A model generated the notes under the pieces. The model was not told the origin of the DNA, made no database searches, and saw nothing but the letters and a program-made list of their open reading frames with translations. A DNA stretch of 9,243 nt from Actinomycetota bacterium (GTDB taxonomy: Bacteria > Actinomycetota > Acidimicrobiia > Acidimicrobiales > CADCSY01): NCBI GenBank assembly GCA_016178435.1, contig JACOTK010000183.1:1-9243 (forward strand), given 5' to 3'. Positions 1 to 6,344 of the stretch are shown piece after piece. Both the position numbers and the translations under genes were made by a program. The number at the start of each line of letters is the position of its first letter. Within the stretch, counting starts at the first letter, position 1.

Positions 1-1
1 C

Positions 2-1147
2 ATGTCGTCTGAGTGCTTGAGGAAGAGTCCGAACGCTCGGGACAGTAGGCCTTCCCTGCGCCATGCTCAAAATGGTCCCAAACCGGCCGACGGGGCGCTC
101 ATCGTCAAGATTTTCGCAGGACAAAAGTGGATCGGGCGTCGGGTGGGGCCGTGGTCCCACGCTGAGCAGTTTGGCAACCTCGCGGTCGTCGTTCTCTCGC
201 TGACCCTGCTCCTGCTTCTGAAAGGGACCGAAGCACGCAACATCCAGGCGCGCTACTTCTGCAACCTCCCGGAGGAACCATGCCCCCGAATCCCCCTCGT
301 CGACAATCATATCGTCACCGAACAGAGCTTTCACGTGGTGATCGCAGTCCTGGTGGCCTCATGCCTGGTGGCGCGAGGCGGTCGCCGATGGGTCTGCATG
401 CTTCCGTTCGCGAGTCTGATCTTCGGACCGGTCGCCTTCGGTGAGCCACCACTGGCCCTCTTTGGGGGTGGATGGATGCAACCCTGGAAGGGAGGCATCA
501 TCGAGCTCGTGCTTCTTTGTCTACCCGTCGCGGTCGTAGCCCATCAATCAAAGCGATTACGTCCCATGACCGGCGCCGAACGAACGGCGGTCCTCTTCGT
601 GGTGCTGCTCGCCATCATCGCCGCGAAGGCCTGGTCCTTCTTGGTCCGGCAGGATCCAACTTCGTTGACCGTACTCGCTGCCATCTTCCTGCTTGGATTG
701 TCGGTTCCTGATCGACACCGAGATCGATGGATCCTCCTGTTGCTCCCGGTCCTCTTTGCCCGGCTCCACCTGGGCATGAATGTCTGGCCGGGTGCAGCCG
801 GCATCGCCGTCTTCCTCGTCCTGAGCGGCCCCCTCCTGTTGGGGATGGCCGCTCAGCCTCTCGCCAGGTTGTTCGCCACGATTGAGCGCCGGCCTACAGG
901 GCTTCTTCCTGCCGTGAACGGCCTGAACATCACCGACGCAACCCTCACGGCCCTGGCCGTGCGATCGGGTAACGCCATTGAGGCGAATCCCCTTGTTCGA
1001 TGGGCAGGGCTTCCCCTCAAGATCATGGTGGTGTTGATTGCATCAACGGCCGTGGCACGAAGAAAGCCCGACGCGCTGCTGGTGCCATGTGCCATCCTGG
1101 CGGCAGTCCTTGCCTACCATCTCGTCGGGCTTCTGGTCTTTTCGTAG
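2..1147 (+). CDS. Multi-pass membrane protein with DUF5658-like C-terminus
   Basis: The 381-residue frame is very hydrophobic, with about ten likely membrane segments. The first is near residues 59-75, and others fall near 109-124, 163-180, 194-212, 241-255, 262-285, 336-350 and 358-380. The C-terminal part (about 306-381) has N..D at 306/312, EANP at 327-330 and K340 before a hydrophobic segment, a pattern I associate with DUF5658, a family of unknown function. The stretch between the first two membrane segments holds a Cys pair (FCNLPEEPC) that could form a disulfide outside the cell. The start is uncertain. The ATG lies 2 nt from the window edge, and the first 47 codons are unlike a membrane protein and poorer in G/C third positions. 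A GTG at 143 gives a neater N-terminus just before the first membrane segment. The gene converges with the fabZ-like gene, 19 nt apart. I cannot assign a function. Confidence 0.7.
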   Translation: MSSECLRKSPNARDSRPSLRHAQNGPKPADGALIVKIFAGQKWIGRRVGPWSHAEQFGNLAVVVLSLTLLLLLKGTEARNIQARYFCNLPEEPCPRIPLVDNHIVTEQSFHVVIAVLVASCLVARGGRRWVCMLPFASLIFGPVAFGEPPLALFGGGWMQPWKGGIIELVLLCLPVAVVAHQSKRLRPMTGAERTAVLFVVLLAIIAAKAWSFLVRQDPTSLTVLAAIFLLGLSVPDRHRDRWILLLLPVLFARLHLGMNVWPGAAGIAVFLVLSGPLLLGMAAQPLARLFATIERRPTGLLPAVNGLNITDATLTALAVRSGNAIEANPLVRWAGLPLKIMVVLIASTAVARRKPDALLVPCAILAAVLAYHLVGLLVFS

Positions 1148-1166
1148 AGGTGGAGTTGTGCTCCGG

Positions 1167-1601
1167 CTACTCGCCCGGCAGGTCGGCGAAGACGAACAGG
1201 AGGTCGGCCTCGCACGCAACCTCGCCGTTGACCGTGGCCTTTCCGTGGCCCTTGCCCGCTCGAGCCGAGAGGCGACCGAGCTCGACCTCGAGCTCGAGGG
1301 TGTCGCCTGGCCCGACCTGGCGGCGGAAGCGAGCCCCGTCGATGCCACCGAAGAGCGGAATCTTCTTGGCGAACCGCTCGTCGGCAAGAACGGCGCAGGC
1401 CCCGAGTTGGGCCAATGACTCGATCATGAGCACACCCGGCAGGGTCGGCATGCCCGGGAAATGCCCGGCGAAGAAGGGCTCGTCACCGCTCAGGCGCCAA
1501 AGACCACGACCCCGTTGGCCCGCCACGAGCTCGGTGACCTCGTCGATGAGCAGGAAGGGGTCACGATGCGGGATCAGCGTCGTGGGGTCGATGCTCGCCA
1601 C
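1167..1601 (-). CDS. fabZ: FabZ-like 3-hydroxyacyl-ACP dehydratase (hotdog fold)
   Basis: This 144-residue protein has the FabZ length and motif order. It has the N-terminal PHRDPFLLIDEV block (11-22), then GHFPGMPTLPGVLMIESLAQ at 46-65. H47 and E61 match the catalytic His and Glu of FabZ, which dehydrates 3-hydroxyacyl-ACP to trans-2-enoyl-ACP in cytoplasmic fatty acid elongation. The later FRRQVGPGDTLELEVEL block is also typical. The start is a GTG 2 nt after the bcp stop, with no strong Shine-Dalgarno, so translation is probably coupled to bcp. It could be a FabZ/FabA-like hydratase outside core fatty acid synthesis, because no other fab gene is nearby. The dehydratase family is secure; the precise substrate is inferred. 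Confidence 0.87.
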   Translation of the reverse strand: MASIDPTTLIPHRDPFLLIDEVTELVAGQRGRGLWRLSGDEPFFAGHFPGMPTLPGVLMIESLAQLGACAVLADERFAKKIPLFGGIDGARFRRQVGPGDTLELEVELGRLSARAGKGHGKATVNGEVACEADLLFVFADLPGE

Positions 1602-1603
1602 GA

Positions 1604-2059
1604 TCAGTCTGCCAGGGCCTTGATCAGCTTGATCGGCGTGTCCTTGGGCGAGATCTTGTACCAGACCTGCGCCAGCCTGCCCTTCTCGTCGATCAGAAAT
1701 GCCGAGCGGATGATGCCCATGTAGCTCTTGCCGTACATCTTGCGCTCGCCCCAGGCGCCATAGGCGTCGGCCGTTGCATGATCGGGGTCGGAGAGCAGCG
1801 GGAAGCCCAGGGTGTACTTCGTGTCGAAGCGGGCAAGCGCCGCTTCCTTGTCGGGGCTGATGCCCAGCACCACGACACGATCACCGAGCTCGGGAAGCGC
1901 ATCTCGCAGACCGCAGGCCTGGGTCGTGCAACCCGGCGTGTCGGCCTTGGGGTAGAAGTAGACCAGAACCTTGCGGCCCTTGAGGTTCTCGAGGCTGACC
2001 GACGCACCGTGCTGGTCGGTCAGGGTGAAGGAAGGAGCGGCATGACCAACTTCGAGCAT
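1604..2059 (-). CDS. bcp: Bcp/PrxQ-type thiol peroxidase (peroxiredoxin)
   Basis: This 151-residue protein is full length for the Bcp/PrxQ subfamily, thioredoxin-fold enzymes that reduce hydrogen peroxide and organic hydroperoxides in the cytoplasm. The active-site stretch YFYPKADTPGCTTQACGLRD puts the peroxidatic cysteine at C44 and a second cysteine at C49. That five-residue spacing is typical of the atypical 2-Cys PrxQ type. T41, P42 and R118 (in GIIRSAFLID) complete the conserved peroxiredoxin active site. The ATG start agrees with the family N-terminus (MLEVGHAAPSF). A TAGGTT hexamer lies 6 nt before the ATG, which suggests a leaderless transcript. A strong inverted repeat sits just upstream, between this gene and HU. 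The FabZ-like gene follows after 2 nt and is probably co-transcribed. Confidence 0.95.
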   Translation of the reverse strand: MLEVGHAAPSFTLTDQHGASVSLENLKGRKVLVYFYPKADTPGCTTQACGLRDALPELGDRVVVLGISPDKEAALARFDTKYTLGFPLLSDPDHATADAYGAWGERKMYGKSYMGIIRSAFLIDEKGRLAQVWYKISPKDTPIKLIKALAD

Positions 2060-2065
2060 GAGGGA

Positions 2066-2071
2066 AACCTA
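2066..2071 (-). promoter_or_regulatory. Candidate -10 element (TAGGTT) for leaderless bcp transcript
   Basis: On the minus strand TAGGTT lies exactly 6 nt before the bcp ATG. This fits the actinobacterial TANNNT -10 consensus and puts the transcription start at or next to the A of ATG. There is no good Shine-Dalgarno at the usual distance. A weak -35-like TTCCCG sits 17 nt further upstream, inside the inverted repeat. The match is to a short motif, so it could be chance. Confidence 0.5.
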
Positions 2072-2072
2072 G

Positions 2073-2114
2073 CCCCTCGTGGACCGGGCGGGAAGCCGAT
2101 CGGACCACGAGGGG
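2073..2114 (-). terminator. Long inverted repeat between HU gene and bcp: terminator or operator
   Basis: The arms 2073-2086 and 2101-2114 are complementary at 13 of 14 positions. There are ten perfect outer pairs (CCCCTCGTGG with CCACGAGGGG), one A-A mismatch, then three more pairs around a 14-nt loop. In the minus-strand transcript the hairpin forms about 25 nt after the HU stop and is followed by CTAGGTTT, a poor U-tract. It could end HU transcription in the manner of actinobacterial terminators without a long U-tail. Because it also covers the -35 region of the proposed bcp promoter, it could instead be an operator or do both. The repeat is seen directly; its role is inferred. Confidence 0.5.
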
Positions 2115-2138
2115 GCCGGTTCCTCACCGCTGGTCTCC

Positions 2139-2432
2139 CTACGGGGCAGTTTCCTTGCCGGCTGCGATCGCCTTGAGCTTGGAGCCTGCAGTGATCTTCA
2201 CCGCATTCGTCGCCGGCACCTCGATCGGCGCGCCCGTCTGAGGGTTGCGAGCGGTGCGGGCCGCACGATGCGTCTGCTCGAAGGAGATGAAGCCGGGAAG
2301 GGTGATCTTCTCGTCACCCTTGGCCACGGTTGCGGCGACGACCTCGAAGAGACCCTTGAGTGTGGCATCAACATCACTGCCTGCTACGCCAGAGCGCTTG
2401 CTGATTGCCTCGATGAGCTCCGTACGATTCAT
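2139..2432 (-). CDS. hup: HU-family DNA-binding nucleoid protein
   Basis: This 97-residue protein matches the bacterial HU/IHF family along its whole length. It has an N-terminal helical dimerisation part (MNRTELIEAISKRSG...), then GFISFEQTHRAARTARNPQTG at 47-67. That is the HU signature, with P64 at the tip of the DNA-binding arm where the proline intercalates between base pairs. It binds and bends DNA without strong sequence preference and helps compact the nucleoid. The length is near the usual 90-95 residues, with only a short tail (AAGKETAP) and no Lys/Ala-rich extension of the mycobacterial HupB type. The ATG start is fixed by homology. It is preceded by GAGGAGG only 3 nt away, a short spacing. 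The gene has its own upstream region of 137 nt. Confidence 0.95.
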   Translation of the reverse strand: MNRTELIEAISKRSGVAGSDVDATLKGLFEVVAATVAKGDEKITLPGFISFEQTHRAARTARNPQTGAPIEVPATNAVKITAGSKLKAIAAGKETAP

Positions 2433-2435
2433 GTG

Positions 2436-2467
2436 CCTCCTCAGGTCATACAGGGGAGGGTCCCCTG
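2436..2467 (-). promoter_or_regulatory. HU leader: Shine-Dalgarno plus small hairpin
   Basis: The HU Shine-Dalgarno GAGGAGG lies at 2436-2442 on the minus strand. Just upstream, 2451-2467 is a perfect inverted repeat (CAGGGG and CCCCTG, 5-nt loop). The CCTCC found in the loop and 3' arm is complementary to the GGAGG of the Shine-Dalgarno. Two mutually exclusive pairings are therefore possible, one of which would hide the ribosome binding site. The sequences are seen; the switching is inference. Confidence 0.35.
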
Positions 2468-2474
2468 AACATTG

Positions 2475-2508
2475 CGTCTACGCGAGTCGAACGGGTCCTT
2501 GATGTCAA
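2475..2508 (-). promoter_or_regulatory. Candidate promoter region for the HU gene
   Basis: On the minus strand a perfect TTGACA (2503-2508) lies directly after an unusually A/T-rich patch (2511-2523), which is striking in such GC-rich DNA. The only TAG-containing -10-like hexamer downstream is TAGACG (2475-2480). The 22-nt gap is too long for a standard promoter, so the true -10 is unclear. The TTGACA is also the core of a 12-nt dyad, CTTGA-TG-TCAAG (2498-2509). The rest of this gap (2509-2569) holds no gene and no convincing terminator for the upstream trp operon. Confidence 0.33.
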
Positions 2509-2569
2509 GCATTTGGCAAAAACCAGTGGCTTCATCAACGCTCTCCGTGCCGGACCCCCACGACGGTAT

Positions 2570-2872
2570 CTACCCTCCGTCAAAACGCCGAAACCACCAA
2601 AACGGGTCCCTTGCGTGGGCGTGGAAGTGGTCGGGAATCTGGCGCATCGTGCGATCGACCTTGTAGCCGCCCTCGCCGAAACGAGCGGTCGCCACCTCAT
2701 CGAGGCGCTCGAGCATGTAGGCGACCTCGACATCGGGGGGTTCGGCGCCGTGGTGTGTCCACACGACCATCGGCACGTCGCAGACCTCGCAGTCGGCGAC
2801 CCAGCAACGGTCGTCCTCGTAGTGCCAGGTGGTCATGCGGGCCGCCTCGCACAGCTCGCAGACCTCGCCCAT
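2570..2872 (-). CDS. Small Cys/His-rich protein, HIT-like
   Basis: I do not recognise a named family for this 100-residue protein. It has a CELC knuckle at 5-8, then C23, C28 and C31 (CWVADCEVC), and near the end DHFHAHAR with H82, H84 and H86. The layout suggests the HIT superfamily: N-terminal CxxC, a YEDD segment at 18-21, a V-P-M-V-V strand, a short helix (MLERLDEVA) and a closing H-x-H-x-H-x. It is shorter than usual HIT hydrolases (about 110-150 residues) and lacks a recognisable central domain. Five Cys plus His suggest metal, probably zinc, binding. The ATG follows the trpA stop by 17 nt, with GAGGG about 10 nt upstream, so it is probably translated from the trp transcript. The frame and composition fit a real gene; function is unknown and the HIT link is inference. 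Confidence 0.8.
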   Translation of the reverse strand: MGEVCELCEAARMTTWHYEDDRCWVADCEVCDVPMVVWTHHGAEPPDVEVAYMLERLDEVATARFGEGGYKVDRTMRQIPDHFHAHARDPFWWFRRFDGG

Positions 2873-2889
2873 GCTCGCTGATCCCTCGT

Positions 2890-3672
2890 TCAGCCCCGGT
2901 CGAGGGCCCGGCGAAGCTCGCCGATGAACCTTGCCGCCCCCTCGGGGCCGGCGCCGTCGAGCAGCCGGCGCACCAGGGCCGAGCCCACGATGACGCCATC
3001 GGCCTCGGCACAGGCATCGACGGCCTGGGCCGGCGTCGAGACGCCGAATCCGATCAGCACGGGCTTGTCGGTCACCGCCTTGAGGCGCTTGCCCATGGTC
3101 GAGGCCGACACGGCCACCCCGGCACGCTCACCGGTGACGCCCATCAGGCCCACGGCATAGACGAAGCCGCGTGATCGGGCGGCGATCTGCGCCAGTCGAT
3201 CGTCGGGCGTCACGGGGGCGGCGAGCAGGATCGTCTCGACACCTGCCGCGGCGGCCTCGCGCTCCCAGCTCACCGACTCCTCGAGGGGAAGATCGGGAAG
3301 AATGGCGCCACTGATGCCGGCGCCGGCCAAGGAGGCGGCAAAGCGGTGCTCGCCCATGTGAAAGGCGATGTTGTAATAGGTCATCACGATCAGTGGCGCC
3401 GAGCCCACGTCGAGCCCGGTGATGTCATCGAAGATGCTCAGTGGTGTCGCTCCCCCGGCCAGTGCCGCCGCCGATGCCTCCTGGATGGTCGGGCCGTCCA
3501 TCACCGGATCGGAGAACGGAATGCCGATCTCGATCGCATCGGCTCCGGCTGCGGCCAGCGCAGGCAGCACCAACGCCCAGTTGTCACCGAGCCCACCGGT
3601 CACGTACGGGACCAACAACTTCCTTCCCCGGTCCCGATGGGCACGCAATGTCGTCTCCACCGACGGGTTCAT
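2890..3672 (-). CDS. trpA: Tryptophan synthase alpha chain
   Basis: The 260-residue protein is close to the usual TrpA length. It cleaves indole-3-glycerol phosphate to indole and glyceraldehyde 3-phosphate in the cytoplasmic alpha2-beta2 complex, passing indole to TrpB. The block AIEIGIPFSDPVMDGPTIQ (46-64) contains E48 and D59, equivalent to the catalytic Glu49 and Asp60 of the enterobacterial enzyme. The phosphate-binding region near the C-terminus (LIGFGVST... then ADGVIVGSALV) is also present. I chose the ATG at 3672 because it overlaps the trpB stop as ATGA and matches the family N-terminus. The same frame can be extended to 3723, but those 17 residues (MRSGRQGCRPGDG...) lie inside trpB and look non-native. 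The small HIT-like gene follows. Confidence 0.97.
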   Translation of the reverse strand: MNPSVETTLRAHRDRGRKLLVPYVTGGLGDNWALVLPALAAAGADAIEIGIPFSDPVMDGPTIQEASAAALAGGATPLSIFDDITGLDVGSAPLIVMTYYNIAFHMGEHRFAASLAGAGISGAILPDLPLEESVSWEREAAAAGVETILLAAPVTPDDRLAQIAARSRGFVYAVGLMGVTGERAGVAVSASTMGKRLKAVTDKPVLIGFGVSTPAQAVDACAEADGVIVGSALVRRLLDGAGPEGAARFIGELRRALDRG

Positions 3673-4841
3673 CGCTTCAACATCTCCATCACCTGGGCGG
3701 CATCCTTGTCGCCCCGACCGCACAGGTTGATCAGCACCGTCGAGCCCGAGGGAATGGATCGACCTGCCTCACGCATCACCCAGGCAACGGCATGTGCCGG
3801 CTCCAGGGCCGGAATGATGCCCTCACTGCGACTCAGCACCTGGAACGCCTCGAGCACCTCGGCATCGGAGACCATGGTGTACTCGGCTCGGCCGATCTCG
3901 GCGAGATGGGCGTGTTCGGGGCCCACACCCGGGTAGTCGAGGCCGGCCGAGACCGAGTGGGCCTCGATCACCTGGCCGAACTCGTCCTGGAGGAGCATGC
4001 TCTTCGAGCCGTGGACCACACCCGGCGTTCCCCGACCGATGGCGGCACCGCCGTCGGGCTGGACGCCGATGAGGCGGGAATCGGTGTCGGCGAAGCCCGC
4101 GAAGATGCCGGCGGCATTGGACCCCCCACCGACGCAGGCGACCACGAAGTCGGGCACGCCTCCGATCTTGACCCGGCACTGGGCAAGGGCCTCGTCACCG
4201 ATCACCCGTTGGAACTCGCGCACCATCCACGGGTACGGGTGGGGACCCATGACCGAGCCGAGGCAGTAGTGCGTCATCTCGACCGATGCCACCCAGTCAC
4301 GCATGGCCTCGTTGATGGCGTCCTTCAGCGTGCGGGACCCTGATGAGACCGGACGCACCTCGGCGCCGAGCAGGTTCATGCGAAAGACGTTGAGTGCCTG
4401 GCGCTCGACGTCGACCTCGCCCATGTACACCACGCATTCGAGGCCGAAGACCGCCGCCGCCGTCGCCGTGGCGACCCCGTGTTGTCCCGCGCCTGTCTCG
4501 GCGATGACCCGGCGCTTGCCCATGTGACGGGTGAGCAGTGCCTGGCCGAGCACGTTGTTGATCTTGTGCGAGCCGGTGTGATTCAGCTCGTCACGCTTGA
4601 GCAACACCCGCACGCCAAGGCGCTCGGAGAGGTTCGGAGCATCGGTGAGTGGTGACGGGCGACCGGCGTACTCGGTCAGGAGCGTGTCGAGCTCGGCCCG
4701 AAAGGCCGGATCGGCCCAGGCCGAGCGGAAGGCGACGTCGAGCTCGTGACAGGCCGGCATGAGCGACTCGGGCACGTAGCGCCCGCCGAAGTCGCCGAAG
4801 CGCCCGTCGTCGCTCGGTTGGTCCATGAGGGAAAGGGCCAT
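3669..4841 (-). CDS. trpB: Tryptophan synthase beta chain
   Basis: This 390-residue PLP enzyme joins indole and L-serine to make L-tryptophan in complex with TrpA. From the chosen start, the PLP lysine is K93 in LNHTGSHKINN and the catalytic Glu is E115 in ETGAGQHG. The phosphate-binding loop GGGSN is at 238-242. The N-terminal GRFGDFGGRYVPESLMPA block and the close match to classical sequences make it TrpB1, not the TrpB2 paralogue. The frame can also begin at a TTG (4847). I prefer the ATG at 4841 because AGGAGGA (4851-4857) lies 9 nt before it but only 3 nt before the TTG. The ATG also follows the trpF stop by 2 nt. The stop overlaps the trpA start. Confidence 0.98.
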   Translation of the reverse strand: MALSLMDQPSDDGRFGDFGGRYVPESLMPACHELDVAFRSAWADPAFRAELDTLLTEYAGRPSPLTDAPNLSERLGVRVLLKRDELNHTGSHKINNVLGQALLTRHMGKRRVIAETGAGQHGVATATAAAVFGLECVVYMGEVDVERQALNVFRMNLLGAEVRPVSSGSRTLKDAINEAMRDWVASVEMTHYCLGSVMGPHPYPWMVREFQRVIGDEALAQCRVKIGGVPDFVVACVGGGSNAAGIFAGFADTDSRLIGVQPDGGAAIGRGTPGVVHGSKSMLLQDEFGQVIEAHSVSAGLDYPGVGPEHAHLAEIGRAEYTMVSDAEVLEAFQVLSRSEGIIPALEPAHAVAWVMREAGRSIPSGSTVLINLCGRGDKDAAQVMEMLKR

Positions 4842-4843
4842 GG

Positions 4844-5536
4844 TCAATCGTCCTCCTGCCAGTCGTAAGGGCCTTCATTGCCGTGCAGGGCCGCGTCCGG
4901 GTGATCACGCTCGGCCAATCGCTCGGGGTGGCTGTGTTGGGTCGAACGTGCGGCGGCGATGAACGCCCGGAGCTTCCTGGGGTCCTTGCGTCCAGGCTCG
5001 GACTCGACGCCGCTCGACACGTCGACCCCCCACGGATGCACGCTGTTGATCGCCGCCACCACGTTCTCGGGGGTGAGCCCGCCGGCGACGATCAGACGCA
5101 GACCACCGGGCGTCTCGCCTGCGAGAGCCCAGTCGAAGACCTCACCCGAGCCCGGGCTCGCACCATCGACAAGGATCGCGTCCGCACCGTAGTGATCGGC
5201 CATGCCAACAGCAGGGTCGCCGGCGGCAAAGGCGCGAAAGACGACCGGCACGCGCTCTTTGACCCATCGAGTCTCCTCAGGGGTCTCCCGGCCGTGAAGC
5301 TGGGCGGCCCGAAGGCCCACCTGGCCCACGATCTCCACGACCCGAGCCGTCGACTCGTCACGAAAGACACCGACCGTGAGCACCTCGGGCGGCAGGCGGC
5401 GCACGATGTCGCGGACGAGTTGAGGCGCCATCTGACGCGGCGAGGGAGCGAAGACGAAACCGACCGCATCGGCGCCCATGGCAATTGCCAACAGCGCGTC
5501 CTCCTCGCTGGTGATCCCGCAGATCTTGACAAACAC
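4844..5536 (-). CDS. trpF: Phosphoribosylanthranilate isomerase
   Basis: TrpF converts N-(5'-phosphoribosyl)anthranilate to the 1-deoxyribulose form (CdRP), the substrate of TrpC. The VKICGIT start puts the general base Cys at C6, and ILVDGASPGSGEVFDW carries the general acid Asp at D124. VAGGLTPENV and GVDVSSGVE form the C-terminal phosphate site, so the barrel looks complete. The start is a GTG placed immediately after the trpC TGA with no spacer; GGGGAG lies 7 nt before it inside trpC. The protein is 230 residues, with about 33 more than needed for the barrel. The tail (198-230) is polar, with four His and nine Asp/Glu, and contains the Shine-Dalgarno of trpB in its DNA. The identity is firm; the role of the tail is unknown. 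Confidence 0.96.
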   Translation of the reverse strand: MFVKICGITSEEDALLAIAMGADAVGFVFAPSPRQMAPQLVRDIVRRLPPEVLTVGVFRDESTARVVEIVGQVGLRAAQLHGRETPEETRWVKERVPVVFRAFAAGDPAVGMADHYGADAILVDGASPGSGEVFDWALAGETPGGLRLIVAGGLTPENVVAAINSVHPWGVDVSSGVESEPGRKDPRKLRAFIAAARSTQHSHPERLAERDHPDAALHGNEGPYDWQEDD

Positions 5537-6337
5537 TCAGGCGCTCCCCGGTCCCTCGTCGGCCCCGGCCCGGAGCGTTCCGATCGTCGAGGTGGGGTCG
5601 CTGCTCGTCACCAGCGACTCGCCCACAAGAACCGCGTCATAGCCCGCTGCGGCCAGGTCCATCGCGTCCTCCGCGCCTCGCACCCCGGACTCGGCCACCT
5701 TGATCACGCCCTTGGGGAAGAAGGGGACCATGCGGATGGCCAAGGTCCGGTCGATCTCGAACGTGGTGAGGTCGCGCTGGTTCACCCCGATGAGCGTTGC
5801 GCCGCAGGCAAGTGCCCGATCGAGCTCGGCGACGTCGTGCACCTCGACCAGCACCGCCATCCCCAGGCCGGTCGCCAACTCGTGAAACTGTGCCAGGTCC
5901 AAGTCATCGAGCGCCGCGACGATGAGCAGGACCGCGTCTGCCCCCATGAGGCGGGCGTCGACGACATCACGCTCGTCGACCGTGAAGTCCTTGCGAAGCA
6001 CGGGCAGGTGACAGGCCCCCCGCGCCGCGCGGAGATCATCGGGGGAGCCTCCGAAATAGGCCTCGTCGGTGAGCACCGAGAGGCATGCCGCTCCTCCGGC
6101 CTCGTACGCCCTTGCGAGCTCGCCGGGCACCAGATCGATGGCCAGGTCTCCCCGCGACGGCGAACGTCGCTTGATCTCGGCGATGACCGCGAGGCCCTCG
6201 TCATCGCCGAGGGCTGCGGCAAACGGACGCGGAGGACCAACCCCTTCGGCGCGGGCGATGAGTGAGCCGAGGTCGCGCTCATCGCGTGCCGCAGCCTCAC
6301 GGTGCGCAGCAAGGATGCGATCGAGGTAGGTGGCCAC
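5537..6337 (-). CDS. trpC: Indole-3-glycerol phosphate synthase
   Basis: This 266-residue barrel enzyme decarboxylates and closes CdRP to indole-3-glycerol phosphate. The catalytic set is complete when aligned by eye to the Sulfolobus enzyme: E54 and K56 in IAEIKRRSPS, K116 in LRKDF, E165 in LVEVHD, N186 in IGVNQRDL, and E216-S217 in VAESGV. It is monofunctional, since TrpF is encoded separately downstream. The start is a GTG that gives the expected N-terminus (MATYLDRILAAHR). There is no Shine-Dalgarno, but TAGGCT lies 7 nt upstream, which suggests a leaderless mRNA. It is the first gene of trpCFBA; its stop abuts the trpF start. No leader peptide with Trp codons precedes it. Confidence 0.97.
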   Translation of the reverse strand: MATYLDRILAAHREAAARDERDLGSLIARAEGVGPPRPFAAALGDDEGLAVIAEIKRRSPSRGDLAIDLVPGELARAYEAGGAACLSVLTDEAYFGGSPDDLRAARGACHLPVLRKDFTVDERDVVDARLMGADAVLLIVAALDDLDLAQFHELATGLGMAVLVEVHDVAELDRALACGATLIGVNQRDLTTFEIDRTLAIRMVPFFPKGVIKVAESGVRGAEDAMDLAAAGYDAVLVGESLVTSSDPTSTIGTLRAGADEGPGSA

Positions 6338-6344
6338 CTGTTGG

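Noticed and set aside
1148..1166. Bidirectional terminator between the convergent genes
   Set aside because: Only a 4-bp stem (GGAG/CTCC) with no U-tract was found, so there is not enough to call.
2474..2500. Possible tRNA 3' fragment (GTTCGACTC resembles a T-loop)
   Set aside because: The flanking bases do not form a T-stem, and no acceptor stem or anticodon arm can be built around it.
2509..2569. Rho-independent terminator after the trp operon
   Set aside because: A run of five T is present on the minus strand, but no adequate stem precedes it; only 4-bp pairings were found about 25 nt away.
3441..4343. 300-codon open frame on the plus strand opposite trpB and trpA
   Set aside because: Same cause: no domain pattern, and both opposing genes have all catalytic residues.
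4883..6265. 460-codon open frame on the plus strand opposite trpF and trpC
   Set aside because: It is an antisense shadow created by G/C third-position bias. Its translation is rich in Arg, His, Asp and Gly with no motif, while the minus strand holds complete Trp enzymes.
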